Shown: positions 16,491-25,034 of the stretch, piece after piece
Layout: each line of letters opens with the position of its first letter
How positions within the stretch are numbered: position 1 is the stretch's first letter
Assembly (NCBI RefSeq): GCF_034676725.1
Contig: NZ_JAUCBR010000004.1
Coordinates: 2,432,001 to 2,496,000, forward strand
From: Denitromonas sp.
GTDB taxonomy: Bacteria > Pseudomonadota > Gammaproteobacteria > Burkholderiales > Rhodocyclaceae
DNA length: 64,000 bases
Direction: 5' to 3'
Translations under genes and position numbers: made by a program
The notes under the pieces: generated by a model
What the model saw: only the letters and a program-made list of their open reading frames with translations
What the model was told of the DNA's origin: nothing
Databases searched by the model: none

Positions 16491-18572
16491 TCAGAAGACG
16501 TACTTGGCACCAACTTCGAAGGAACGCTCCGGTCCAGCGTAAATGCCCTGGCGCAGACTCGAGATGTAACGCTCATCGGTGAGGTTCTTGACCGCAAAGG
16601 AAAGAAGCAGTTGCTTGCTTACAGCGTAGCTGCTGGTCAGATCGAAGGTGTAGTAGCTCGGCAATTTGCCTTTCCAGACGCCATTGCCGCTACCCGTAAT
16701 CATATCTGTGTTGTCGCCATGTCCGTATTGCGAATCTACATAACGCCCGGAGAGGGCTGCCGTCAGCGGACCGGATTCATATGCGAGCGTCAGATTTGTC
16801 AGCAGTTCGGGCGAATAGGGTAGCCGATTGCCACGCTTGATGCCGTCAGCGCTGCGAGCCTCACGGTAGTCTGCGGTCGGGATCCAGGTCAGGTTCGCAT
16901 CCACGCTGAACCCGTTGTCCCAGCCGTATCCAAACGCGGCTTCCATACCTCGATGCAAAGTACTCCCCGCGTTCGCGTTCGCCAAGCCGCCGGTAATGCC
17001 CGGGGTAATTTGATTGTCGAAGTCCATCTGGAAGACGGTCAGTTCATAGCGGAGCTTGCCACCCTGACCGCGTACGCCCACCTCGATGTTTTTCGATGTT
17101 TCCGAATCCAGCTTCTGGTCCACACCACTGACAATTGACTGACTGTTAAGCGGCGGCGAAAACGCCTTATAGACGCTGCCGTACAACTGTACGCCCGGGG
17201 TCAGCTGATAGGTTAGGCCAACCCCCGGGAGGTACTCCGTGTTAGAGCTTTTTCCGTTATTTGCGTTGTTGAGCAGATCATCCCGCTTCTGCTCGAAATT
17301 TTCGATACGCAGACCGGGAGTGATCGAGAGCCGCTCTGTCACATCGAACCGGTTCTGGGCGAAGAGCGCATAGCTGACGGCGGAATCGACACGATCCTTG
17401 CTTATCGTTCCCGTGCGCGGATTGGCGCGGGTCGCATCGATGGTCTGATCGACCATCTCCTCATCCATGACGCGGACACCAACCTCGGCGAGGTTGTTGA
17501 TGCCGAAGCCCTTGTGGGCAATCGTGAGGCGGGAATCCAGACCGAAGCGCTCGAACTCACGATTATTCCCTGCGAGGGTGTCCGTAAAGATCCAGCGCCC
17601 GGCAGCGGTAGAAGCGGCGTTATTGACCCCAAAACGCCAGTAGTCGCGATTCATCTTGCTCCAGTAGAGCAGTGTGTTGAGAGTCACGTCCGAATTGATG
17701 TCCCACTGATGATTGAGATCAAGCGACTTGCGTTCGGTCAAGAACCAGTCATCGGGCGCCGGATTGTAGTCGGCACCGACTTTGAAGGCATCGACGAACA
17801 GCCCGCGATAGGAAATGTTGGCGTCGTTCTTGTAGGACGTAAACTTGGCGCTGATCCATTGGTTATCCCCTAGCAGCATGCCGCCCTTGAGCATGAGATC
17901 CTCCATATCGAAGCCCTTGCTCTGGAAGCCGTCGCTCTTGGCTCGGGTATAGAAGATGCCCGCCGTGGCTTCGCCCGTGGGGGACTTGCCTCCGGCCTCC
18001 AGCGTGGTCTCGCGATAGTTGTGCGACGCGACACGTCCGGAAATCGCCACACCGTCGATTGGCTCCTTGGTCTTGTAGTTGATCACACCGCCGATAGTGC
18101 TGGGGCCGTAGCGCAGCGCTGCGGCGCCTTTGAGCACCTCAATCTCTTCCATGCGCTGAATGCGCGGGTTGTAGTAGCGCTGATTGCCGACAAACAAGCC
18201 TGGTGCAACCGGCACACCGTCCTCGAGAATCAGCGTTTTGTAGTCTGCTGCGCTCAGTCCGCGAATGCCGATATTGGCTACGATTGCGGATTCTTCTTCA
18301 CCCTTGATATGAACCCCCGGCACAGAGCGCAAAGCATCCTCAGTGGACAGCGGCTGGGTGCGTTCAAGATCTGCGGGGCTGACGATAGTGACAGCGCCCG
18401 CCTGCTTGGCAATGGCATCCTCGCCGCCGGCTATGACGTCGATTCGAGGAAGAACGATATCGTCGGCCTGGACCACCATTGGGATTTGCATCGCAGCAGC
18501 AACAGCAAGAGCTAGGGTTTTTTTGCGCACGGGACGAGTGGGGTGGGTGGCGATACGGGGGGCATGTGTCAT
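16491..18572 (-). CDS. TonB-dependent receptor, FecA-like
   Basis: The 693-residue outer-membrane receptor imports a metal chelate with energy from TonB. Seen are a signal peptide (LALAVAAAMQIPMVVQAD), a plug domain at about 40-160 (SPADLERTQPLSTEDALRSV, then PGVHIKGEE; GIRGLSAADYKTLILEDGVP; MEEIEVLKGAAALRYGPSTI), and a beta-barrel with the FecA-like YNPRIQRMEEIEV and RFGLDSRLTIAHKGFG strands. It closes with FEVGAKYVF. There is no N-terminal signalling domain, so it does not act through a FecI/FecR system. The length is complete. ATG 18572 is the only good start. Ferric or cupric chelates are both possible; the metal island and the distant Fur-like box do not decide. Confidence 0.9.
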   Translation of the reverse strand: MTHAPRIATHPTRPVRKKTLALAVAAAMQIPMVVQADDIVLPRIDVIAGGEDAIAKQAGAVTIVSPADLERTQPLSTEDALRSVPGVHIKGEEESAIVANIGIRGLSAADYKTLILEDGVPVAPGLFVGNQRYYNPRIQRMEEIEVLKGAAALRYGPSTIGGVINYKTKEPIDGVAISGRVASHNYRETTLEAGGKSPTGEATAGIFYTRAKSDGFQSKGFDMEDLMLKGGMLLGDNQWISAKFTSYKNDANISYRGLFVDAFKVGADYNPAPDDWFLTERKSLDLNHQWDINSDVTLNTLLYWSKMNRDYWRFGVNNAASTAAGRWIFTDTLAGNNREFERFGLDSRLTIAHKGFGINNLAEVGVRVMDEEMVDQTIDATRANPRTGTISKDRVDSAVSYALFAQNRFDVTERLSITPGLRIENFEQKRDDLLNNANNGKSSNTEYLPGVGLTYQLTPGVQLYGSVYKAFSPPLNSQSIVSGVDQKLDSETSKNIEVGVRGQGGKLRYELTVFQMDFDNQITPGITGGLANANAGSTLHRGMEAAFGYGWDNGFSVDANLTWIPTADYREARSADGIKRGNRLPYSPELLTNLTLAYESGPLTAALSGRYVDSQYGHGDNTDMITGSGNGVWKGKLPSYYTFDLTSSYAVSKQLLLSFAVKNLTDERYISSLRQGIYAGPERSFEVGAKYVF

Positions 18573-18932
18573 CTATTGCTCCTGAGATATAAGAACTGAT
18601 ATACGAAAAAAACGGGGGTAACACCGATCACGCGGCCACCGACAACCAGCCGGGCGAAACGGTTTCGTCATGCTTAAGGCATGGCTGCCTGAATCTGAAC
18701 TGGGGTGACCTGTTCAGCCGACTACTCGACTAGGACGCGGCCGGAGGGCAGAGCGAAAGAGGTCGCAGGTGCTGCGCAAAGGGAGAGAAGCAGGGAGCGA
18801 ACGCGAAAATGCACCAAGCACGAGCCATCGTCGACCTCACGAGCAAGTTGGAATTCAGGATGCGTTGGCTGGCGTTCTGATATGAAACCCGCGTAGGTTC
18901 GACGGGCAGCAGATGGCTGGCTGAAAAGTATT

Positions 18933-18951
18933 GCGAATGATAACTATTCTT
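18933..18951. promoter_or_regulatory. Fur-box-like site
   Basis: GCGAATGATAACTATTCTT matches 13 of 19 positions of the Fur consensus, including the core AATGATAA-TATT. It is about 360 bp upstream of the TonB receptor start, farther than usual, so either the promoter is distant or the original target gene has been lost. Confidence 0.45.
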
Positions 18952-19205
18952 AACTCGGAAGTCCACCTCAGTAACCTCCGCATCGCCTCATGGTGGCCGC
19001 GTAGACATTCGTGCCTCAATGAAACCGAAAGAAGGTCTTGATCGAACAGTCGTCGTGACCTCAGGACGCCAAAAGGCCGGGCGCTTACTTTCCTGCACCA
19101 CTCACGGCGTGATCGCATCTATGTCGCTCAAGAGGCGATCGCGTTCCGTTGTTCTTCTTGGCTGTATGCTCAAGGGAAACACTGATTTTTTGGTCCACGC
19201 CTAAC

Positions 19206-19228
19206 TGTGTAAACCCACCAGGTTGTTC
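19206..19228 (-). repeat. 23-bp repeat, inverted partner of 2099-2121
   Basis: TGTGTAAACCCACCAGG followed by TTGTTC is the exact reverse complement of 2099-2121. The two copies are in opposite orientation and 17 kb apart, bracketing the DUF3141 operon, the MerR/copper module and the TonB receptor. Confidence 0.65.
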
Positions 19229-19509
19229 ACATTCGGTAGCCGGCTGATCGCCGCCAACTACGGCGAGGCCGGCCGCTTCGATGGCTCCAAAGCGTAAGCC
19301 ACCCTCGAGCGCCTGCCCGGCGACGGGCCACACACGCAGCAACCGTCGAACTTCGATGGAGCGCTCTCTGCCGCCTTGGAGGCGGCTGACAGCTGAGCGG
19401 CAACCCGCAGCGAGCTGGGCGGCCCGAGTCGATGTGCCCCCGTACCGACGATCCTTCTCCGCCCCACACAACAGAAAATGACGCTGCTGTGTCGGCGTTG
19501 TAATCTCCG

Positions 19510-19525
19510 TGTCATGCAAATGACA
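19510..19525. promoter_or_regulatory. Palindrome before the Met-rich gene
   Basis: TGTCATGCAAATGACA has perfect 6-bp arms (TGTCAT/ATGACA). The half-sites are those of the CusR box but in the outward arrangement. It lies 121 bp before the Met-rich protein gene and may be an operator for the 19.6-24 kb cassette; the regulator is unknown. Confidence 0.4.
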
Positions 19526-19646
19526 GCTGCGCTAGCCTAGACTTGAAAATGTAGTGAAAGTGAGCGCTTCGCGCCGCTGATCTTCATCGCATGCGTACCG
19601 AAGGTCCGATCCTCAAAAATTATCGCCAAAATCCTCGGAGAATTCC

Positions 19647-20105
19647 ATGGCTCGCAATCTTAAGAACTCATTCATCATGACCTGCATTCTCGGCGCGACA
19701 TTGGCCGGGTCGGCACTGGCGGCTGATGACCATCAGCATGCGCCGCAATCCGGCACCCCGCAGGAGCCCATGGCGCAGGGCAGTGCCGCCTCGCCGAAAG
19801 GCACCATGCCGGCATCGCCCGAAGAGCTTGCCACGCACATGAAGGCAATGGCCGATCGAATGAAGGAGAAAGGGAAAGCCATGGAGTCCATGGGTCGCCA
19901 GATGCAGGAAAAAGGCATGGAAATGGATCACCAGGCAATGTCGATGAAGTCGGGTGACCCATCCGCGACCAAGGGTATGGATATGCCCGCCATGATGCAG
20001 CACATGGAGCAAATGAAGAAAGGCATGGACGCATCGGAAATGCCGATGAAGCAGATGGAGTCCGGGATGGGCATGGGGATGGGCATGAAGAGCGGCCATC
20101 GTTGA
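19647..20105 (+). CDS. Periplasmic Met/His-rich protein
   Basis: The 152-residue protein has a clear signal peptide (MTCILGATLAGSALAADD). The mature part is mostly helix-forming and loaded with methionine: MKAMADRMKEKGKAMESMGR, QMQEKGMEMDHQAMSMK, MPAMMQHMEQMKKGMD and a tail MGMGMGMKSGHR. About one residue in five is Met. Such Met-rich periplasmic proteins (CopC/PcoE/CopM-like in style, but not recognisably homologous) bind Cu(I)/Ag(I). CTCGGAGAATTCC precedes ATG 19647. It ends at the start of the reductase gene (TGATG) and is the first gene of the electron-transfer cassette. Confidence 0.75.
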   Translation: MARNLKNSFIMTCILGATLAGSALAADDHQHAPQSGTPQEPMAQGSAASPKGTMPASPEELATHMKAMADRMKEKGKAMESMGRQMQEKGMEMDHQAMSMKSGDPSATKGMDMPAMMQHMEQMKKGMDASEMPMKQMESGMGMGMGMKSGHR

Positions 20106-22042
20106 TGGATGAACGTAGGATAACCAGGCATTGGGGCCGGCTGGTGGTCCGTCTCACGGTTGCAGTGGTGGTTGCCAATGGTGCAGCCTACGCTCAGACC
20201 GCGGACGAGCACGCAGCGCATCATCCGGCCTCCGCAGCCAGCCAGCTACCGGATACGTTGTCCTCCGACACGATACCCGCCAACGGCGGGCCAAGCGGTG
20301 GCATGTCGAAGGGCGGCATGTCGGAGGGCGGCATGTCGATGGGCGGCATGTCGATGGGCGGCATGTCGATGGGCGGCATGTCGATGGGCGGCATGAAGCC
20401 CGGTTGTCAAGGCGATGCGTGCGGTCAAGACTCGCGAATCACGACACAGCTCTACCCGCAATTGATGGCGCTGCCGGATTTGCCGCCGGAACGGCGCGCA
20501 GGGGTCGAGCATGTCGCTCACCAGCGCATGAGCGAAGGCATTCGGGAACTCGCCTCACTATCCCAAGAGGTATCAGCCGCCGTCGCACGTAGTGATTACG
20601 CTACCTTGCAGGAAGCCTCGGAGCGCATGCGAGTGGCGTGGGGCAACTTCGACAGTGGCCTGTCCGCATACCGCGCGTTGACCGAGGGGCAGGCCCCCCG
20701 CGGCGTCGCTTTAAACTGGTTTCGACAACAAATGAACCTGACCGACCCGTTGTCCACGGTGCCGGTCAATGGTGCCCGGGGGCTCTCGGGGTTTCACTAC
20801 GCCACGATGGGGCTCCTACTGGCGTTCGCGCTGCTCGCCGGCTGGCTGTATGTCGCTCGCACCCGGCGCACGAACGCTATCCTGACAGCCTTGCGCACCG
20901 GTACCACGCCAGCACCCGATGCCGGCGCCACGTCCATGACGGCCACGCCTCCCGCCGGCCCGGACAGCGGGGCTGTCCTCGCACATCCCCCAGCGCCGAC
21001 CACCGGCTCCTGGGCGGGCGCGCTAAGGGTTGCGCGCGTTTTCCAGGAGACGCCGGACGTCAAGACCTTCCGCTTTGCACCGGTCGAAGGCATTGGCGCG
21101 CTGCAGTTCACGTTCGAGCCCGGCCAGTTCCTCACGGTGTCGGCACCTGCAGGCGAGAAGCGTGTAAAGCGCTCGTACTCGATTTCCTCTTCCCCGTGCT
21201 GCCATGGCTGGTGCGAACTGACCATCAAGCACGCACAGGGGGGCGTCGTTTCCGGACACTTCCATGAACAGGTGAAGCAAGGGGATATCATCGATGTATC
21301 GGGGCCCTATGGCCACTTTACCTTTCGGGGCATTGAAGCCGACAGTGTGGTATTCCTCGGCGGTGGTGTGGGCATCACCCCGTTGATGAGCGCCATCCGC
21401 TACCTGACCGACCAGAGCTGGAATGGCCGGATCGATCTGGTCTATGCGTGCCGCGACCTGGACAACGTGATCTTCCGCGAGGAACTGAGCCAACTCGCCG
21501 CGAGGCACCCCAATCTGCATGTGACGATCGTGCTGAGTCACGAAAAATCGGAGGCCTGGAACGGCGCACGTGGCTACATCAACGCCGAGTTGCTGGGAAA
21601 GGTTCCCGATATCCGCTCGCGCCGGATCCATCTGTGCGGGCCATTGGTGATGATGGACGCGGTCCGCACTGAGCTGGGCAAGCTGGGTATCGACCCCGCA
21701 TCGGTGCATTCCGAGCTGTTTCTGGCCCCACCCAAGCCGGCGACGCCCGCGTCGGCGGCTGCACCACAGGACGCGGCGACAGCGGTCGAGTGCTGCTTTT
21801 CGCGCTCCGCAAAGACGCTCCCCCTGGCAGCCGATCAGACCGTTCTCGAGGTGGCCGAAGCCGCCGGCATACCGGTCGAGTCCGCCTGCCGGCAGGGCTT
21901 CTGTGGAATATGCAAGGTCAAGTTGCTGTCGGGGCAGGTCACAATGGAAGTCAGCGACGGTTTGACCGCGCTCGATAAGTCCTCGGGAATGATTCTGGCG
22001 TGCCAGGCCAAAGCATCGGTCGATATCTCGGTAGACGCCTAG
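20105..22042 (+). CDS. Membrane flavo-iron-sulfur reductase with Met-rich periplasmic domain
   Basis: The 645-residue fusion has four parts. First, a signal peptide (VAVVVANGAAYAQ) and a periplasmic region containing six GGMSx-type repeats at about 66-95 (DNA repeat 20300-20389) plus a helical domain. Second, one transmembrane helix (TMGLLLAFALLAGWLYVA, about 235-252) followed by RTRR, which places what follows in the cytoplasm. Third, a ferredoxin-NADP reductase domain (KRSYSISSSPCCHG for FAD; FLGGGVGITPLMSAIRYL for NAD(P); LCGP). Fourth, a plant-type [2Fe-2S] domain with Cys595, Cys600, Cys603 and Cys633. It would carry electrons from NAD(P)H to the cytochrome b encoded next. Start: ATG 20105 (an alternative TTG lies one codon earlier). 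Confidence 0.8.
   Translation: MDERRITRHWGRLVVRLTVAVVVANGAAYAQTADEHAAHHPASAASQLPDTLSSDTIPANGGPSGGMSKGGMSEGGMSMGGMSMGGMSMGGMSMGGMKPGCQGDACGQDSRITTQLYPQLMALPDLPPERRAGVEHVAHQRMSEGIRELASLSQEVSAAVARSDYATLQEASERMRVAWGNFDSGLSAYRALTEGQAPRGVALNWFRQQMNLTDPLSTVPVNGARGLSGFHYATMGLLLAFALLAGWLYVARTRRTNAILTALRTGTTPAPDAGATSMTATPPAGPDSGAVLAHPPAPTTGSWAGALRVARVFQETPDVKTFRFAPVEGIGALQFTFEPGQFLTVSAPAGEKRVKRSYSISSSPCCHGWCELTIKHAQGGVVSGHFHEQVKQGDIIDVSGPYGHFTFRGIEADSVVFLGGGVGITPLMSAIRYLTDQSWNGRIDLVYACRDLDNVIFREELSQLAARHPNLHVTIVLSHEKSEAWNGARGYINAELLGKVPDIRSRRIHLCGPLVMMDAVRTELGKLGIDPASVHSELFLAPPKPATPASAAAPQDAATAVECCFSRSAKTLPLAADQTVLEVAEAAGIPVESACRQGFCGICKVKLLSGQVTMEVSDGLTALDKSSGMILACQAKASVDISVDA
20300..20389 (+). repeat. 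Six 15-bp tandem repeats inside the reductase gene
   Basis: Six copies of a GGCATGTCGATGGGC-type unit. The last four (20330-20389) are identical; the first two differ by one or two bases. Each encodes one GMSxG step, so copy-number slippage keeps the frame and changes the length of the Met-rich loop. Confidence 0.9.
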
Positions 22043-22732
22043 ATGAACGCACAGGATCGCAGGGTTGCGACGGCTATCTTTGCCATGATGCTGGTCTTGT
22101 GGCTGGGCTTTCTGGTGCACCGCTCGCCATTCTTTGCCGGAAGTCTGCCTGGTAGCGCGTTTGGCATCCTCGGGGCCATCTTCATGCTGGTGCCGCTCGC
22201 GTACGCGATCGTCAAGCGCAATGCCCGCCTGCGTCGCGTATTTATCGAAAACAACCGCTTCGGCGTACTGCTGCGCGCGCACATCTATTTCGGCCTCGCC
22301 GGCGCGCTGCTCGCAATCATCCACAGTGGGCACAAGTTTCAAAGCCCCCTTGGCATCGCGCTGACGACCGCGATGCTTTTGAGCGTGCTGACCGGCTTCT
22401 TCGGCCAGTACTACCTCCGATATGTCGCGGAGGACCTGCGCGAGAAGAAGACCCAGCTTGACGGCTTGCGGCGCTCGCTCGACGTGCTCGAGCAGACCTA
22501 TGCAGTGGGCGCTGAAGCGTCCGGTGCGGCCATCGGCAGAGCCGCTGGCGAGTTATTGCACCTGGCCTCGGCCACTGCGGATCTGCAGCACTCCATCCAA
22601 TTTCAGGAGCGCATACGCAGGGCCAGCAAGGCTTGGCTAACCGCGCACATCACATTCTCAATCCTCTTCTATTTGCTGCTGGTCTTGCATGTCTGGGCCG
22701 GCATTTACTTTGGGCTGCGCTGGGTCGGATGA
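22043..22732 (+). CDS. Di-heme b-type membrane cytochrome
   Basis: The 229-residue protein has about five transmembrane helices. Two of them carry histidine pairs spaced exactly alike: His80/His94 (RAHIYFGLAGALLAIIHSGH) and His202/His216 (TAHITFSILFYLLLVLHVW). Two pairs at a 14-residue step are the heme signature of NADPH oxidase and ferric reductase cores, where each heme is held by one His from each helix. A charged coiled segment (130-195) lies between the pairs. The gene starts directly after the reductase stop and ends in an ATGA overlap with the cytochrome c gene. It is the probable membrane wire between the cytoplasmic flavo-Fe-S domains and the periplasmic hemes. No exact family name recognised. 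Confidence 0.75.
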   Translation: MNAQDRRVATAIFAMMLVLWLGFLVHRSPFFAGSLPGSAFGILGAIFMLVPLAYAIVKRNARLRRVFIENNRFGVLLRAHIYFGLAGALLAIIHSGHKFQSPLGIALTTAMLLSVLTGFFGQYYLRYVAEDLREKKTQLDGLRRSLDVLEQTYAVGAEASGAAIGRAAGELLHLASATADLQHSIQFQERIRRASKAWLTAHITFSILFYLLLVLHVWAGIYFGLRWVG

Positions 22733-23532
22733 ATCGCACAGAAAAGATAACCGCATTGGCGCTCGTGGCGCTCTTGCCGGCCATGGTGATCACGCTGTGG
22801 CTCTTCATGCCGCAGCTACAGTCCGCCGCGACATGGCAGCGCATGGCGGCCCCCGGCCCGCTGTCCATCGCGCACCAACCGCTGGAGAACAACTGTGCGG
22901 CATGCCACGCACCGATCAAGGGTGTGGAGGATGCAGGCTGCGTCGCTTGTCACGCGGCGACGCCCGTTCTGCTCCAGCGCAAGCCGACCGCCTTTCATGC
23001 AGACATCGCGGACACCAAGAACTGCGTCGCCTGCCACAAGGAGCACGACGGCGGACGCAGTCTGCGCGTGATGGACCATGCGGCGTTGACGGACATCGTG
23101 CTGGATCGGCTCGAACATGCGCCCGAGGGAAATGAGGGCGCGGTGTTGCTCCAGCACTTGAAGGCACACCGGCCGGAAACCCTGTCCGGCGGCGTGCTGC
23201 TCGCGACCGGGGCGAGCTACGCTGAAACCCTGCTGGATTGCGCCAGTTGTCACAGCCCTAACTATCCACATGATCAGCTCTTCGGCACCGACTGCGCAGC
23301 CTGCCACGGCACGACCGCCTGGTCGATCGCCGAGTTCCGGCATCCGCGTCCGAGTTCCAACGAGTGCGCCGAATGCCACCTCGCCCCCCTCAGCCATTAC
23401 AAGCCACACTTTCGCATGATGTCCCAGCCAATCGCGAAGCAGCGAAACGCCAAGCCCGAGCAGTGCAATCTGTGTCATCAGACCACGAACTGGAACGACA
23501 TTCGGCAGGTCGGCTTCTATGACCATCACTGA
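22729..23532 (+). CDS. Heptaheme c-type cytochrome, membrane-anchored
   Basis: The 267-residue protein has an uncleaved N-terminal anchor (ALALVALLPAMVITLWLFM) and seven CxxCH heme sites: CAACH, CVACH, CVACH, CASCH, CAACH, CAECH and CNLCH. It has extra histidines that can serve as distal ligands. The first three hemes are clustered near residues 50-105 and the last four near 175-260, so there are probably two heme modules separated by a heme-free linker (110-170). It is periplasmic. It overlaps the cytochrome b gene by ATGA, a sign of tight co-expression. It likely accepts electrons from the b hemes and passes them to a periplasmic acceptor; the acceptor is unknown. Confidence 0.88.
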   Translation: MNRTEKITALALVALLPAMVITLWLFMPQLQSAATWQRMAAPGPLSIAHQPLENNCAACHAPIKGVEDAGCVACHAATPVLLQRKPTAFHADIADTKNCVACHKEHDGGRSLRVMDHAALTDIVLDRLEHAPEGNEGAVLLQHLKAHRPETLSGGVLLATGASYAETLLDCASCHSPNYPHDQLFGTDCAACHGTTAWSIAEFRHPRPSSNECAECHLAPLSHYKPHFRMMSQPIAKQRNAKPEQCNLCHQTTNWNDIRQVGFYDHH

Positions 23533-23547
23533 GATGCGGAGGGCAGG

Positions 23548-23970
23548 GTGATCGCGGCCATACCTTACACCGCGGTCGAGTTGATGATCGTGGGCTTCGA
23601 ACTGGTGGGGGTCACAGTCATCACGCTCGGCAGCATCCTGGCCTGCGGCAGATTTGTCACAGTCCACAAGGCACTCGAGTACACGGCGCGCTGCCAGGCG
23701 CTGCGTCAGGATCTGGGCAGTGCGATTGTACTGGGGCTCGAATTCCTGGTCGCGGGCGACATCATGCGAACGGTCGCCGTCGACCCCACCCTACAAGGCG
23801 TGGCCGTGCTCGGACTGATCGTGCTGATTCGGACTTTCCTCAGCTTCACCCTGCGGATGGAGATCGAAGGCGCACCATGGCAACGATTGCGGGGCGCTGG
23901 GCGCGATCGGGCTAGCCCGGATATTTCACAGTTAACCGATTGGTCGGCGGAATCTGATTCGAAGGGGTAG
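23548..23970 (+). CDS. DUF1622 membrane protein, C-terminus altered
   Basis: The 140-residue product has three hydrophobic helices and fits DUF1622 (VELMIVGFELVGVTVITLGS, then LGSAIVLGLEFLVAGDIMRT and LGLIVLIRTFLSFTLRMEIE G). The start is a GTG at 23548 behind GGAGGGCAGG. The last 20 or so residues (after GAGRDRASPD) run into the end of the IS1380 relic, so the natural C-terminus has been replaced. The conserved family core appears complete, and it may still be functional. It closes the electron-transfer cassette. Confidence 0.8.
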   Translation: MIAAIPYTAVELMIVGFELVGVTVITLGSILACGRFVTVHKALEYTARCQALRQDLGSAIVLGLEFLVAGDIMRTVAVDPTLQGVAVLGLIVLIRTFLSFTLRMEIEGAPWQRLRGAGRDRASPDISQLTDWSAESDSKG

Positions 23971-25030
23971 AAGAGCCGCTGGCGTGAGGCATGCGTGCTG
24001 AATGGGCCGGATTTGATGTGGTCGAGACAAGCATCCCCCTGCTCCTGAAGCATCAGCATGTCGGGGACGCACTCGAAACGGGCTATGGATAGGCCAATGT
24101 GCGAGCGGCGGCGAGGAAGGTTTCGCGCAGCGGATGATGCGAGGCAAAGAGGATGCGGATCACGGCAGCGCCGATCTTGAGCAGGCGAACGTGAATCGTG
24201 GGCGCTGTTACTGAAGCCAGCTCGGTGGCGCACAGGCCGATTTTGTGCAGGCGCTGCATCAGCGTATAGGCGAGCGTCGACAGCAGGATGCGCAGCCAGT
24301 TGGGAAGAAATATCCGGCAGCTGGCGCAGGTGCCGGACAAATCGAGCGGAGTTTCCTTGATCCGGCTTTCGGCCTCGCCGCGTTGGCAGTACAGCGTGTT
24401 GTGGAGCGCTTCGGCCGGCTGATCCAGAGTCGTCACGACGAAACGTAGGTTGTTTTCTTGGCTGCCGAACTCCAGGCGGGTGATGATGCGGCGCGCCTGT
24501 TTTCAACTGCAGGCGGCGTAACGGAACTCGTGGATCGCCCGCTTTTTTTCCCTTGGTCGTGGCGTAACAATGCTCGAGGCGCTTCTCCCAAGAAGCCACA
24601 ATCCGCTGCAGTCGCGCATTGCGCGCAACGCCGACCACGTAATGGACATTGTGGCGTTCGCACCAGCGGATCATACGTTGCCGACAGAAACCCGGGGCGG
24701 CGCGAACGATGATGCGCACCGCTGGTCACACTTGCCGCAGGCGGCCCACCAGCAACTTGATGACAGCGGCTGCATGCTTGACGCCGTTGATCCGGCTGTT
24801 GCGCAGCACGCACGCGAGCAGACTCTTGCCGGCGAACACGTACAGCGGCAGGTAGCAGTAGTGATCGTAGTAGGCGTGGAATTGGGCCCGCTCCTGATCG
24901 CCGTGCAGGCGGATGTCGAAGGCGTCGATATCGAGGATCAATTCCTGCGGGGGCGCAGGCTGCATGACAATGAACTGATCGACGAGGACTCGGTTCAGGG
25001 CGACGATATCGGCGCCCTTTCGAGGGTTGC
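23925..25030 (-). pseudogene. IS1380-family transposase, truncated and frameshifted
   Basis: Minus-strand fragments of an IS1380 DDE transposase appear in order: RVLVDQFIVM and LILDIDAFDIRLHGDQERAQ (24860-25010), MIRWCERHNVHYVVGVARNA (near 24630-24680), CQRGEAESRIKE and LSTLAYTLMQRLHKIGL (24230-24400), and a C-terminal LKIGAAVIRILFASHHPLR. The N-terminal hundred or so residues are missing, and the frame is broken at least twice (near 24430-24560 and 24720). The truncated end stops just short of the CusR box. The other end has invaded the DUF1622 gene. Confidence 0.8.
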
Positions 25031-25034
25031 TTGC

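Larger units (their letters stand above)
18573..19646. other. Gene-poor stretch upstream of the receptor
   Basis: About 1.1 kb without a recognisable protein. Several overlapping open frames (for example 19085-19519 minus) have no familiar motif and no good ribosome site. It holds a Fur-like box (18933-18951), the second copy of the 23-bp repeat (19206-19228) and a palindrome (19510-19525). It looks like an old recombination or insertion scar. Confidence 0.6.

Noticed and set aside
19085..19519. Minus-strand frame of 144 codons
   Set aside because: No recognisable domain, no start signal, and it contains the 23-bp repeat; treated as intergenic.
20300..20389. Repeats resembling a short CRISPR array
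   Set aside because: The units are contiguous, have no spacers and encode an in-frame GMSxG protein repeat.
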